In this document: one piece after another, positions 9,346-17,883 of the stretch | Layout of the letters: each line of letters begins with the position of its first letter | How positions within the stretch are numbered: the stretch's first letter is position 1 | Assembly (NCBI GenBank): GCA_037140715.1 | Contig: JBAXDX010000010.1 | Span: forward strand, 1 to 48,993 | From: JAUZPB01 sp037140715 | GTDB lineage: Bacteria > Bacteroidota > Ignavibacteria > Ignavibacteriales > SURF-24 | DNA: 48,993 bases | Reading direction: 5' to 3' | Program-made: the position numbers and the translations under genes | The notes under the pieces: model-generated | The model's database searches: none | What the model was told of the DNA's origin: nothing | What the model saw: the letters and a program-made list of their open reading frames with translations, nothing else

Positions 9346-9407
9346 AAAAATCGGTTTTGACACTAAAAGAGTCGGCGCCGACTCTTTTAGTGTCAAAACC
9401 GATTTTT
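9346..9407. repeat. Perfect 62-bp palindrome without spacer
   Basis: The bases 9346-9376 and 9377-9407 are exact reverse complements, 31 per arm, with the centre GGCGCC. The outer ends are A5 on the left and T5 on the right, with a sixth T at 9408. It sits alone between the APC permease gene (ending at 9524, minus) and the DedA gene (starting at 9174, minus). It could act as a bidirectional terminator for the permease transcript, a cruciform or an RNase III substrate. It is much longer and more perfect than a usual terminator. The rest of the gap 9175-9523 shows no gene. Confidence 0.95.
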
Positions 9408-9523
9408 TAGAAGTTATAACATTCATTTAGTACTTAAATTTTCAACCATGATTAAGCTTATGGTATAATAAATGTACAGGTTTCAAGAAGAAAATACCGG
9501 ACAGTTTTTTTTGAAGCCTGAAA

Positions 9524-11386
9524 TTAACCAGGCAGAGCCTGCTGCGCGGCTTTAGGCTGTGACTTATACTCCATAAGAAACTCAAATCCCGGGAATTTCT
9601 TAGGCAGATGTATTATATGATAAATCATTACACCAGTGGACATTCTGTCCATCCATGAAGACATAGGCCAGCCGAAATGGCAGAATATCTTTTTTTCATG
9701 CGGCATTTCATATTCGAGAGTTTTAAGCAGGGCAATAATCATATCAAACAATTTCATACCCCTCTGAATCGAAATCCAGAAATGTTTTTCGCTGATATTG
9801 AGTGGCGCTTCCCTCCTCGGCAGATAGAAACTGACAAATAATGAATTACTGCTACTGTCCTGAAGTTCAAACTCTGAAGGCCTTCTGAAATAAATATGCA
9901 CTTCGTCTTCCGGTATTTCAAGTATGGCAAACAATAAATCCATCGGAGTTTTTGTAGCACGTCTTACCGGAATATCCGGTGCTCTGAACTTTGCTATTCT
10001 CAGTCCCGCAACTAAAAAAGTCATCGTTATAATAAACCATAACAATGTTCCAAATGGTCTGTGCATTACTATATATGCGAAAGTACTTATAAGTATAATA
10101 AATAATATAAGGGTTCCTATCCTTGAAGTATGGTAGGATATTTCCTTTGTCCCTTTTGAATACCGGTAAATAAGTAGCGAACCGGTATTAATACAAAAAC
10201 TTGCCACAAGTCCCACAGCGTACATTTCGGCAAGTATCGCCTGGTTACCGCTTGTAATAACCAATATTGCCGAATAAAAAAGACCATTAATTATATGAAT
10301 CCTGTAGAGTGACTGATTCTTGTTCAGATGAATCAGCCATCTAAAGTTGTATCTTTCCCCAACCTTTTCAATAAGTTCAGCGGAAGCGACCATCGCAGTG
10401 TTAACGGCCATAATAAGCGTTATGCTTGCAAGAAGAGCAACGACGATGCCAAATAATTCTCCATTCACGCTCGTAGCAAACGCCGGAATTAAATCAGTCT
10501 CATGTTTGCTGATATCAACTTTGGAAGAAAGCGCGAAGAAAGCGATTAGCGGCGTAACAAAACCCACAGTCAGAGCAAGGAACAGATAAGCTTTTCTGAT
10601 TTCCTTCCAGCTCTTAACAAGTGAAGCCGTCTGAAGTACTGATTCAATTCCCGAATAAGCCAGTATACAGCTTCCAACACCAATAATAATATTCTGATAC
10701 GCGCTGAAAATTGTGCCACTATGTAAGTCCCCCCAGAAACCCTGAAAACTCTCACCAATTTTTCCCATAGAATTCGGGTCAAGATTTACCGCTCCACCCA
10801 CCAGTAAATTCATCAATACAAAAGCAGCGAATACAAAAATCAGGAAAGTAAACTTTGCATTCTCTTTAATGCCAACAATATTAAGCCCGGTTATAGCCCA
10901 GATAACGCCAAATTTAAGAAAAAACTTAATTTCCGGTCCCATTGCAAGAAAAGAAGTACCGTTCTCAACCGCGCTCACCGTAGATATCGTTGCAGTCAGC
11001 ACATAATCCACAATAATAGAAGAAATAGCAATAAATGAAAAGCTCGGGCCAAGTACAAGATAAGAAAACGAGTAAACCCCGCCTCCTTTTATATTATTTA
11101 CCTCAAGAATCTCAGCAATTTCCACCATTCTGGTTGAAAGAAACCTGATAAGAACTGAAGTCAGGGCTATGTAAACAATAGCCTTTACACCAATAAACCT
11201 GAATGCCTCAAACGGAGCATAATAAATTGAAGTCAGTTCATCCATCAGAGTAATAATACCAACAGCAATCCAGGTCAGCCACCACCGCCCGTTGGATAAA
11301 TAAGAAAGATAATCCTTCTTAATCATCAGTTTTACAAAAACAACGACAAGCAATGTATTTAGAACAATATAAACAGCAGTAATCAT
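9524..11386 (-). CDS. APC superfamily amino-acid permease-like transporter
   Basis: This 620-residue protein has about twelve hydrophobic helices in the first 460 residues and a soluble C-terminal domain of about 150 residues. The helix-1 region has the shape of APC carriers, although the helix break is not the usual GXG. The NIKGGGVYSFSYLVLGP stretch (about residues 95-112) and VGSCILAYSGIESVLQTASL (about 235-255) match APC amino-acid/polyamine carriers with an extra cytosolic domain. Substrate unknown; proton-coupled uptake or exchange is the usual mechanism in the family. The C-terminal domain (EVHIYFRRPSEFE, HFGWPMSSWMDRMSTGVM) is not one I recognise. It is monocistronic as far as can be seen. 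The only hairpin downstream is the 62-bp palindrome at 9346-9407. Confidence 0.82.
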   Translation of the reverse strand: MITAVYIVLNTLLVVVFVKLMIKKDYLSYLSNGRWWLTWIAVGIITLMDELTSIYYAPFEAFRFIGVKAIVYIALTSVLIRFLSTRMVEIAEILEVNNIKGGGVYSFSYLVLGPSFSFIAISSIIVDYVLTATISTVSAVENGTSFLAMGPEIKFFLKFGVIWAITGLNIVGIKENAKFTFLIFVFAAFVLMNLLVGGAVNLDPNSMGKIGESFQGFWGDLHSGTIFSAYQNIIIGVGSCILAYSGIESVLQTASLVKSWKEIRKAYLFLALTVGFVTPLIAFFALSSKVDISKHETDLIPAFATSVNGELFGIVVALLASITLIMAVNTAMVASAELIEKVGERYNFRWLIHLNKNQSLYRIHIINGLFYSAILVITSGNQAILAEMYAVGLVASFCINTGSLLIYRYSKGTKEISYHTSRIGTLILFIILISTFAYIVMHRPFGTLLWFIITMTFLVAGLRIAKFRAPDIPVRRATKTPMDLLFAILEIPEDEVHIYFRRPSEFELQDSSSNSLFVSFYLPRREAPLNISEKHFWISIQRGMKLFDMIIALLKTLEYEMPHEKKIFCHFGWPMSSWMDRMSTGVMIYHIIHLPKKFPGFEFLMEYKSQPKAAQQALPG

Positions 11387-11617
11387 AAATTAACCGTTTG
11401 TTATTTCAAGATAAATTAAGCTTTTTCTCCGCGCGCATTATTACCACATTCAAAAAACAACATTCTTTGTAAAAGATTTGAATAAATTGACATTACGGGA
11501 TTTTCCAGTGGCTCAAAAATCCATAAAATAACTGACTATGTCAAAATAAAAAGTTCATAATTTTAGACATATTCAGAATGAAAAGGGGATGTCCGGATTA
11601 ATTTTAGTTTCCCATGG

Positions 11618-11648
11618 TTGAATTTATATTTAGTAATTACTAATTTTG
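11618..11648 (+). promoter_or_regulatory. Bacteroidota-type promoter for the pRiA4b ORF-3-like gene
   Basis: TTG at 11618-11620, 20 bases, then TAATTTTG at 11641-11648 is an exact fit to TTG-N20-TANNTTTG. A transcription start would fall near 11655, about 125 bases before the ATG at 11780. The rest of 11387-11779 shows no gene. Confidence 0.6.
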
Positions 11649-11779
11649 GCAGAGCTAATGATATTAATTATTTAGATTCAGAGTTCGTGATGCCGATTCC
11701 CAGTCAGGGTAAAGGATAAATTCAACACCGTTAACAAACTAAACATTATTAATTCAATAAGTATTTACAGGACAGGACA

Positions 11780-12382
11780 ATGAAAAAGAAACCCGATGAA
11801 GTGTATCAGTTCAAAATTACGCTAAGTGGTAGCAAACCACCAATATGGAGAAGAATCTTAGTTCCTTCAAATTATTCATTTTCGGATTTACACGTTGCTA
11901 TTCAGGATTCAATGGGATGGCTGGATTACCATCTGCACGCGTTTGAGATGAAAAATCCAGCGACAGGCTTTAACGTTGAAATTGGAATTCCGAATGAGGA
12001 ATATGAGGCATTCGACAGGAAAGTCCTGCATGAACATAAAATAAAAATATCAAAATATTTCAATAAAGATAATAATACTGCCCGATATGAATATGATTTT
12101 GGAGATTCATGGATACATAAAATCAGGTTAGAAAAAATTATCCCTGCTGTAGCCGGAGAAAAATATCCTAAATGTACTGCAGGAAAGATGGCGTGCCCTC
12201 CGGAAGACTGCGGTGGCATATATGGTTATTACCACATGTTATCAATCCTAAGCGACCCTGGAAATGAAGAGTATGAAGAAATCAGTGAATGGATAGATGA
12301 AGGCTTTGACCCTGTACTATTTGTTCCGGAAGATGTATTTTTTAGTGATCCAACGGCACAACAGGAACCTCTGTCTGAATAA
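11780..12382 (+). CDS. Plasmid pRiA4b ORF-3 family protein
   Basis: This 200-residue protein is soluble, without signal or membrane segments. It matches the pRiA4b ORF-3 family: an N-terminal YQFKITLSGSKPPIWRRILV, then FSDLHVAIQDSMGWLDYHLH, a central YEYDFGDSWIHKIRLEKI, and the Cys-containing CPPEDCGGIYGYYHML. The biochemical function is not established. Members are often found on plasmids or beside transposon genes, and here a TnpB tail follows within a few bases. A good promoter match lies at 11618-11648. The gene appears intact and the length is normal for the family. Confidence 0.88.
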   Translation: MKKKPDEVYQFKITLSGSKPPIWRRILVPSNYSFSDLHVAIQDSMGWLDYHLHAFEMKNPATGFNVEIGIPNEEYEAFDRKVLHEHKIKISKYFNKDNNTARYEYDFGDSWIHKIRLEKIIPAVAGEKYPKCTAGKMACPPEDCGGIYGYYHMLSILSDPGNEEYEEISEWIDEGFDPVLFVPEDVFFSDPTAQQEPLSE

Positions 12383-12499
12383 ACGGATAATTTGTGTAGT
12401 TGCGGGATGTTGATAGATGCGGATTATAACGCAGCTATCAATATCCTGCATAGAGGAGCATATCGTCCCTCTAACGAGACAAGCAATATTTTACTATAA
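12383..12499 (+). pseudogene. tnpB: C-terminal fragment of a TnpB (IS200/IS605 OrfB) protein
   Basis: Directly after the pRiA4b gene stop, an open frame without a start reads CSCGMLIDADYNAAINILHR and then a short tail to a TAA at 12497. This is the last part of the zinc-finger/RuvC-III region of TnpB-type RNA-guided nucleases, whose usual form is CxxCG...DRDxNAAxNI. Here the third motif Asp and the NAA are kept, but one Cys pair is C-S-C rather than CxxC. Everything upstream (more than 300 residues) is missing. No TnpA is present. The following 60-100 bases could contain the old right end of the element and its guide-RNA scaffold, but I cannot delimit it. Confidence 0.78.
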
Positions 12500-12591
12500 A
12501 ATTTGCAACTATCGGGGCAATGTTGTCAGGTTAAGGAATTAAAAATTGAATAGTATGCTGCTATTCCGGATAAATATAGCAAAAAAGCCTC

Positions 12592-12622
12592 TTGTTATAA
12601 GACGCTAAACTCTTTACCTTTG
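12592..12622 (+). promoter_or_regulatory. Bacteroidota-type promoter upstream of the SpoIID-like gene
   Basis: TTG at 12592-12594, 20 bases, and TACCTTTG at 12615-12622 match TTG-N20-TANNTTTG exactly. Transcription would start near 12629, giving a leader of about 140 bases to the ATG at 12767. An in-frame ATG at 12638 is also downstream of this start. Confidence 0.6.
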
Positions 12623-12766
12623 CATAGCAAAAAATAAATGAACGCCAATGGAACATTTTGTCTGTGGAATAAGCATATTCACTTTGTTCTTTTCCCTCCT
12701 AATTTTTATATTTGCTTTGTCAAAATAAATACAACAAAAGATAGAATATACTGCAGAGAAGTAATT

Positions 12767-14107
12767 ATGAAAGAACCAACCGTAAGTGTAGGGATATTAA
12801 CAGCGGAGAATATCAATTTCGAGCTTTATGGCGATTTTGCTTCTTCCGGCTTTAATGAATTGTTTAGTGGCAAATGCACTGCTTATCTTGAAGATAATAT
12901 AATTGTGGTCGAATGCGGCGGGCAAACCCGCAAAATAATAAATGAGATAAAATTTACCCCTGTCGACTTTCGCCTGGAGTCCTTCCTGATAAAGGCAGTT
13001 ACAATAGGAGTCAAATTTCACTGGGAACAGAAAGAGAACCAGAGATTTGTTGGCAGCCTGAAGCTTATTAAGGAAGGCGACAATATTACGATTGTTAACA
13101 CGTTACCTGTGGAATTTTACCTTACAAGCGTTATTTCATCAGAAATAAGTGCACGTAGCTCGGTTGAACTGCTTAAAGCTCACTCAATTATCTCAAGAAG
13201 CTGGCTATTGGCACAGATTGAGAAGTCAAAGCAATTAGCATCCAATGAGAATCCGTATCAGTCAACATTTATAAGCGAAGATGAACTAACTAAATGGTAC
13301 GATAAGGTTGACCATACGCAGTTTGACGTATGTGCCGATGACCACTGTCAGCGTTATCATGGTACGACAAAGGCATATACGGATAAAGTCAGGCAGGCAG
13401 TCAAAGCAACAAAGGGAATAGTGCTGATATATGATGATAAAATCTGTGATACGCGCTATTCAAAATCCTGTGGTGGTATATCTGAATCGTTTGAAAACGT
13501 GTGGGAGCCGGTTAAGCATGATTATCTTTCAAAAGTAATTGACTATAAGTATGAGCCTGAGAATTTTAATATAGATTTCTCGGCAGAAAAAAATGCAGAA
13601 AATTGGATACGCTCTAATCCATCGGCTTTTTGTAATACGCAGGATCAGAAAGCACTCTCGCAGGTTCTTATGGACTACGACCAAAAAACTATGGATTTCT
13701 ACCGTTGGGAAGTAGAATACACTCAGGAAGACCTTGCAAAACTGATTAATGAAAAGAGCGGGATTGATTTTGGGCAGATAGTTGATTTAATTCCGGTAGA
13801 ACGAGGTTACTCGGCAAGGCTGATTAAGCTCAGGATTGTAGGAACGAAAAAAACTCTTACTATTGGCAAAGAGCTTGAGATAAGGCGTACTTTGTCCCCT
13901 TCGCATCTTTACAGCGCGGCTTTTGTTGTAGATAAGAAAGATATTATTGATGATATCCCTGGCAGGTTCATTCTTGTTGGTGCAGGATGGGGACACGGCG
14001 TGGGTCTCTGCCAGGTTGGCGCTGCGATGATGAGCGAAATGGGTTACAAATTTGACGAGATACTGTTGCATTACTTTAAGGGGGCCCAGCTTAAAAAGAT
14101 TTATTAG
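12767..14107 (+). CDS. SpoIID/LytB domain protein
   Basis: The product is 446 residues from the ATG at 12767. An upstream in-frame ATG at 12638 would add 43 residues that look unlike family members and do not form a good signal peptide. SpoIID features are clear: a strand-rich N-terminal region, EFYLTSVISSEISARSSVEL leading to AHSIISRSWLLAQ, a mid-protein DTRYSKSCGGISESFENVW, and the family-closing WGHGVGLCQVGAAMMSEMGY. SpoIID of Bacillus is a lytic transglycosylase acting on denuded glycan strands; LytB homologues enhance amidases. No signal peptide is evident, so how it reaches the wall is unclear. It heads a plus-strand run with the BatA-like and HflX genes (gaps of 77 and 46 bases). Confidence 0.88.
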   Translation: MKEPTVSVGILTAENINFELYGDFASSGFNELFSGKCTAYLEDNIIVVECGGQTRKIINEIKFTPVDFRLESFLIKAVTIGVKFHWEQKENQRFVGSLKLIKEGDNITIVNTLPVEFYLTSVISSEISARSSVELLKAHSIISRSWLLAQIEKSKQLASNENPYQSTFISEDELTKWYDKVDHTQFDVCADDHCQRYHGTTKAYTDKVRQAVKATKGIVLIYDDKICDTRYSKSCGGISESFENVWEPVKHDYLSKVIDYKYEPENFNIDFSAEKNAENWIRSNPSAFCNTQDQKALSQVLMDYDQKTMDFYRWEVEYTQEDLAKLINEKSGIDFGQIVDLIPVERGYSARLIKLRIVGTKKTLTIGKELEIRRTLSPSHLYSAAFVVDKKDIIDDIPGRFILVGAGWGHGVGLCQVGAAMMSEMGYKFDEILLHYFKGAQLKKIY

Positions 14108-14184
14108 GATTTGAATGCCGGATACGGAGTTAATTGGTTTTATTTTCCATCCCGCGATATCAATTCACATACAGAAAGTTATAA

Positions 14185-16281
14185 ATGACATTTCTTAATC
14201 CCGCGTTTTTAATTGGGTTAATTGCCACAGTTGTACCTGTGTTGTTGCATTTGCTGAATCTGCGCAAATTAAAGCTGATAGAATTCAGCACGCTGGTATT
14301 TCTAAAAGAGCTTCAAAAGAATAAAATCCGCAGAATAAAATTAAAGCAACTATTGTTGCTGGTGCTTCGCTTTCTTATTATATTATTTGTTGTAAGTTCC
14401 TTTGCCCGTCCAACGCTTCAGGGTGTATCTGTTGGCGGCGTGGCCTCGTCAGCCAAAACTACAGCGGTGTTTATTATTGATAATTCATTCAGCATGTCTG
14501 CGGTGAATGATAACGGCTCGAACTTCAACAGGGCTAAACAGATAATTAAATCGCTGATGAACGAACTCCAGGAAGGCGATGAAGCTGCTCTTGTTCCGGT
14601 ATCCGGAGCCTCAGGATACGAGATAAAATCAATGGGTAGCAGCCTTTCAGAATTCAGGAAGGCAGTAGATAATCTTGAGCTGTCTTCAGAAAGCGGAACA
14701 ATTAACGGAGCTATCGTCAGGGCCGCGGGAATACTGGGTGGCTCTCATAATTTCAATAAAGAGATTTACCTGCTGACAGATTTCCAGAAAAGCGGATTAA
14801 TCGAAACTAACCAGACACCCTTAAACCTCGGCGAACTGCTTAACGATAAGGTAAAACTCTACTCATTTAATTTCTCCGGCAAAGAATTATTTAACCTTGG
14901 CATCGACCGGCTGGAATTAAACAACCAGATACCTGAGAAAAATAAATCAATCCGCTTTACGGCAGATATCACTAATTACTCTCAGACTCAGAAAGCCGAT
15001 AATGTCGGGGCTTCGCTCTTTATAAATGGACAACGAAGTGCTCAACAGAGCGTGAGTCTTGAATCAGGAGAGACAAAAAAAGTAATATTCGAGACTATAC
15101 TTAAGTCAGCCGGCTATATCGATGTTTCTGCCGAACTTGAAGATGATGATATTTTGCAGGATAACAAGCGTTTTCTGAATTTTACAATTCCCGAAAAGGT
15201 TTCCGTAATCATTTTCACAGACAATGAAGCCGATGCCCGCTTTGTCGAACTTGCTCTTAATGCAACAGGCGAAGGTGCGAATATTGCGAAGAAGAATCTG
15301 AAGGAATTGTCCTCTGTTAACCTGAACGGTTATGATGCGGTTTTTGTTATCGGGTCATCACGGATAGATTTTGCCGACAGGCTGACAAACTACCTGATAA
15401 ACGGGGGAAGCATATTTCTGATGCCTGGTTCTAATTCAACGCCGGCGAATTTCGGGGCTTTGTCTTCCCGGTTGCAACTGCCAGAATCGGTTGCGGCGAC
15501 AGGTTCGTTAAACTCCATGCAGAGCATTGCCGTATTTGATCATACAGATTTTCAGCACCCGCTATTCTCAGACATGTTTGCCAGGCAGGCTAAAAAACAG
15601 GTCGAGTCGCCGGAGATTTATTATTATTTTAGAAGTAATCCGGGAGGTAAAGGGAAGTCAGTCATCAGTATGATTGATAACTCCTCATTCCTGAGCGAGT
15701 ATTCGGTCGGCAAGGGGCGCGCACTTGTAATGTACTCAGCTCCGTTATTGAGCTGGAGCAATTTCCCGCTGAAGGGATTATTTGCTCCGCTTATTAATAA
15801 GTCGGTTTATTATCTTGCCTCAAAAGATAATAAGACAGCAAATTATTTGTCTGGTCAGAGCGCTGCGCTGAATTTGCAGAATAATGCTCTTCCGCAGATT
15901 AAAATCGTCCGCCCTGATAAGAATGAAGAATTTATTACAATTGAAAAGAACCGGAATATCTATTACTCTTACAGCAATACAAATCTTACCGGAAACTATA
16001 AGGTTTATTCCAGCGACAGGCTTATAGATTTCTTCGCGGTAAATAATAATCCGCCTGAGTCAGGGGTTAAAATGTTAAGCCCGGGGGAGTTCAGCTCGTA
16101 CCTGACAAAGATAAACTTCAGGGGGAAAGAGTTCCGGCTGGATGCAGGGGATAATTACACAAAGAGAATTCAGCAGGCAAGATTCGGCAGCGAACTGTGG
16201 CGTTACTTTCTGCTTGTTGCTCTGATACTTGCTCTGGCAGAGATGTTTATATCAGGAAGTACGAAAAAAGATTTAGCATAA
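14185..16281 (+). CDS. BatA-domain/VWA membrane protein
   Basis: This 698-residue protein begins with the Bacteroidota aerotolerance (BatA) N-terminal domain: MTFLNPAFLIGLIATVVPVL and HLLNLRKLKLIEFSTLVFLK, then a second helix at about residues 52-75. A von Willebrand factor A domain follows, with an intact MIDAS start DNSFSMS near residue 99. A beta-sandwich region and a GATase-like region (about 350-450, YDAVFVIGSSRIDF) come next. A C-terminal helix at about 670-690 ends it. It should be anchored in the inner membrane with its large domain in the periplasm. Related proteins occur in Bacteroidota operons linked to stress tolerance, but the molecular role is not established. It lies between SpoIID-like and hflX genes. 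Confidence 0.85.
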   Translation: MTFLNPAFLIGLIATVVPVLLHLLNLRKLKLIEFSTLVFLKELQKNKIRRIKLKQLLLLVLRFLIILFVVSSFARPTLQGVSVGGVASSAKTTAVFIIDNSFSMSAVNDNGSNFNRAKQIIKSLMNELQEGDEAALVPVSGASGYEIKSMGSSLSEFRKAVDNLELSSESGTINGAIVRAAGILGGSHNFNKEIYLLTDFQKSGLIETNQTPLNLGELLNDKVKLYSFNFSGKELFNLGIDRLELNNQIPEKNKSIRFTADITNYSQTQKADNVGASLFINGQRSAQQSVSLESGETKKVIFETILKSAGYIDVSAELEDDDILQDNKRFLNFTIPEKVSVIIFTDNEADARFVELALNATGEGANIAKKNLKELSSVNLNGYDAVFVIGSSRIDFADRLTNYLINGGSIFLMPGSNSTPANFGALSSRLQLPESVAATGSLNSMQSIAVFDHTDFQHPLFSDMFARQAKKQVESPEIYYYFRSNPGGKGKSVISMIDNSSFLSEYSVGKGRALVMYSAPLLSWSNFPLKGLFAPLINKSVYYLASKDNKTANYLSGQSAALNLQNNALPQIKIVRPDKNEEFITIEKNRNIYYSYSNTNLTGNYKVYSSDRLIDFFAVNNNPPESGVKMLSPGEFSSYLTKINFRGKEFRLDAGDNYTKRIQQARFGSELWRYFLLVALILALAEMFISGSTKKDLA

Positions 16282-16327
16282 AAGCGATAAGCCCAAGGCT
16301 GGAAACTCATAATTAAGAGGAACTAAG

Positions 16328-17605
16328 ATGGAAGAGATTAAAGTAAACAAGATTGAAAAGGCAATACTGGTCGCCCTAAATACCAGGGAATACACAAAGG
16401 CGATTGTAGCCGAACATCTCGAAGAACTTGAGATGCTCGTCTTTACGGCAGGTGCCGAAACTATACTGAAAATTACACAGGATCGCGACCGTATGGATAC
16501 AGCTTTTTATCTTGGCAAGGGGAAAGCAGAGGAACTGGCGCAACTGGCTGAAACAAATGATGCCGATATCATTGTTTTTGATGATGATCTGAGTCCCGTG
16601 CAGGTCAGAAACCTTGAAAAGATGATTAATAAAAAGATAATTGACCGTAGCGGACTGATACTCGACATCTTTGCCAGACGCGCCCAGACGCGCGAGGCAA
16701 AAACACAGGTCGAGCTTGCCCAGCTTCAGTATATGCTCCCCCGTCTGACACGAGCCTGGACACATCTTTCCAAACAGTATGGCGGTATCGGGACAAAGGG
16801 ACCTGGCGAAACTCAGATTGAAACTGACCGCCGTATGATCAGAACCCGTATCAGTATGCTAAAAGATAAGCTGGAAAAAATAGAGCTTCAGCGCGTTACG
16901 AAAAGCACGGGCAGGAAAGACCAGTACAAGGCTTCGCTCGTAGGATATACAAACGCCGGTAAATCCACTTTGCTTAATTTGCTTACGCAGGCAGGCGTGC
17001 TGGCTGAGAATAAACTCTTCGCCACGCTTGATTCTACTACCCGTTCGCTCGATCTGGGCAATAACCAGACGGTTCTGCTTAGTGATACTGTTGGTTTTAT
17101 TCGCAAACTGCCCCATCATCTTGTTGCATCGTTTAAGAGCACGCTTAATGAAGTGCGCGAAACTGATATTGTTCTTCATATTATTGATGTATCTCATCCT
17201 TTTTTTGAGGAACATATAGCTGTTGTGGAGCAGACGCTTAAGGAGTTGGGAGCGGATACGAAAATTCAGATTAAGATATTTAACAAGATTGATGCCCTTG
17301 AAGACCAGAGCCTGATGGATTCGATAACGCAGAAGTATGAGAATAGTCTTTTCATTTCGGCGGAGAAAGATATAAATATCGCCGGGCTTAAAGAGAGAAT
17401 AGTCCGCTGTATAGAAGAATCATTCAGGGAAGAATCATTGGAGCTTAGTATAAACGACTCAAAGATAGTTGCTCGAATCTATTCTCTTGCTGATGTGATT
17501 GAAGCGGTTTATGATGAAGATAAAATCCGTATAAGATATAGAGCAAATAATGTATCATCTAACAAAATAAAAAGAATGATAGATGAACAAAACGAGTTAC
17601 AATGA
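16328..17605 (+). CDS. hflX: GTPase HflX
   Basis: This 425-residue protein is close to the usual HflX length. The N-terminal HflX domain covers about residues 20-190 and includes the family signature ELAQLQYMLPRL followed by GGIGTKGPGETQIETDRR. The G domain has G1 GYTNAGKST (about 205-213), G3 DTVGF (about 253) and G4 NKID (about 319), all intact. HflX binds the large ribosomal subunit and splits stalled ribosomes, notably under heat stress. The ATG at 16328 is preceded by GAGGA at good spacing. It ends the SpoIID-BatA-HflX run. No terminator is obvious in the 280 bases downstream. Confidence 0.96.
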   Translation: MEEIKVNKIEKAILVALNTREYTKAIVAEHLEELEMLVFTAGAETILKITQDRDRMDTAFYLGKGKAEELAQLAETNDADIIVFDDDLSPVQVRNLEKMINKKIIDRSGLILDIFARRAQTREAKTQVELAQLQYMLPRLTRAWTHLSKQYGGIGTKGPGETQIETDRRMIRTRISMLKDKLEKIELQRVTKSTGRKDQYKASLVGYTNAGKSTLLNLLTQAGVLAENKLFATLDSTTRSLDLGNNQTVLLSDTVGFIRKLPHHLVASFKSTLNEVRETDIVLHIIDVSHPFFEEHIAVVEQTLKELGADTKIQIKIFNKIDALEDQSLMDSITQKYENSLFISAEKDINIAGLKERIVRCIEESFREESLELSINDSKIVARIYSLADVIEAVYDEDKIRIRYRANNVSSNKIKRMIDEQNELQ

Positions 17606-17883
17606 ACATCGGAGGTCTCTCTGGTTTTGCGCAGGTCTTTTCATTGCCAGCAATCCAATTTACCAATATAAAATTAAACTATTACGGGGTTATCCTTTTT
17701 TGTGCAGGAAGAAATAAACATCATTGAGGTTATTATTAAACTAAGACTTAGGTTTGAGACAGTTTTCATAAATCACTCATGGTTTGTTTAAGAAAATAAA
17801 TAAAAGTTAAACGTCTATTCGCAGTACTCTTTTATCAAATCATAAGCCTTATCAATCCCAAGTTTACCTGCTTTTTCCCAGTC

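Noticed and set aside
9346..9407. The palindrome core GAGTCGGCGCCGACTC as part of a tracrRNA-like terminator, because of its similarity to a known tracrRNA 3' hairpin.
   Set aside because: The similarity is limited to a few bases, and no Cas9, repeat or anti-repeat is present.
9294..9410. A 38-codon open frame starting ATG after AAAGGAGGAG and running through the 62-bp palindrome to TAG.
   Set aside because: The AGGAGG is only two bases from the ATG, the peptide is mostly the translation of the palindrome, and no family is recognised. Probably chance.
12638..12766. A longer SpoIID-like protein starting at the ATG at 12638.
   Set aside because: The added 43 residues are not a signal peptide and do not resemble the family; the start at 12767 gives the expected N-terminus. 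The promoter at 12592-12622 would allow both.
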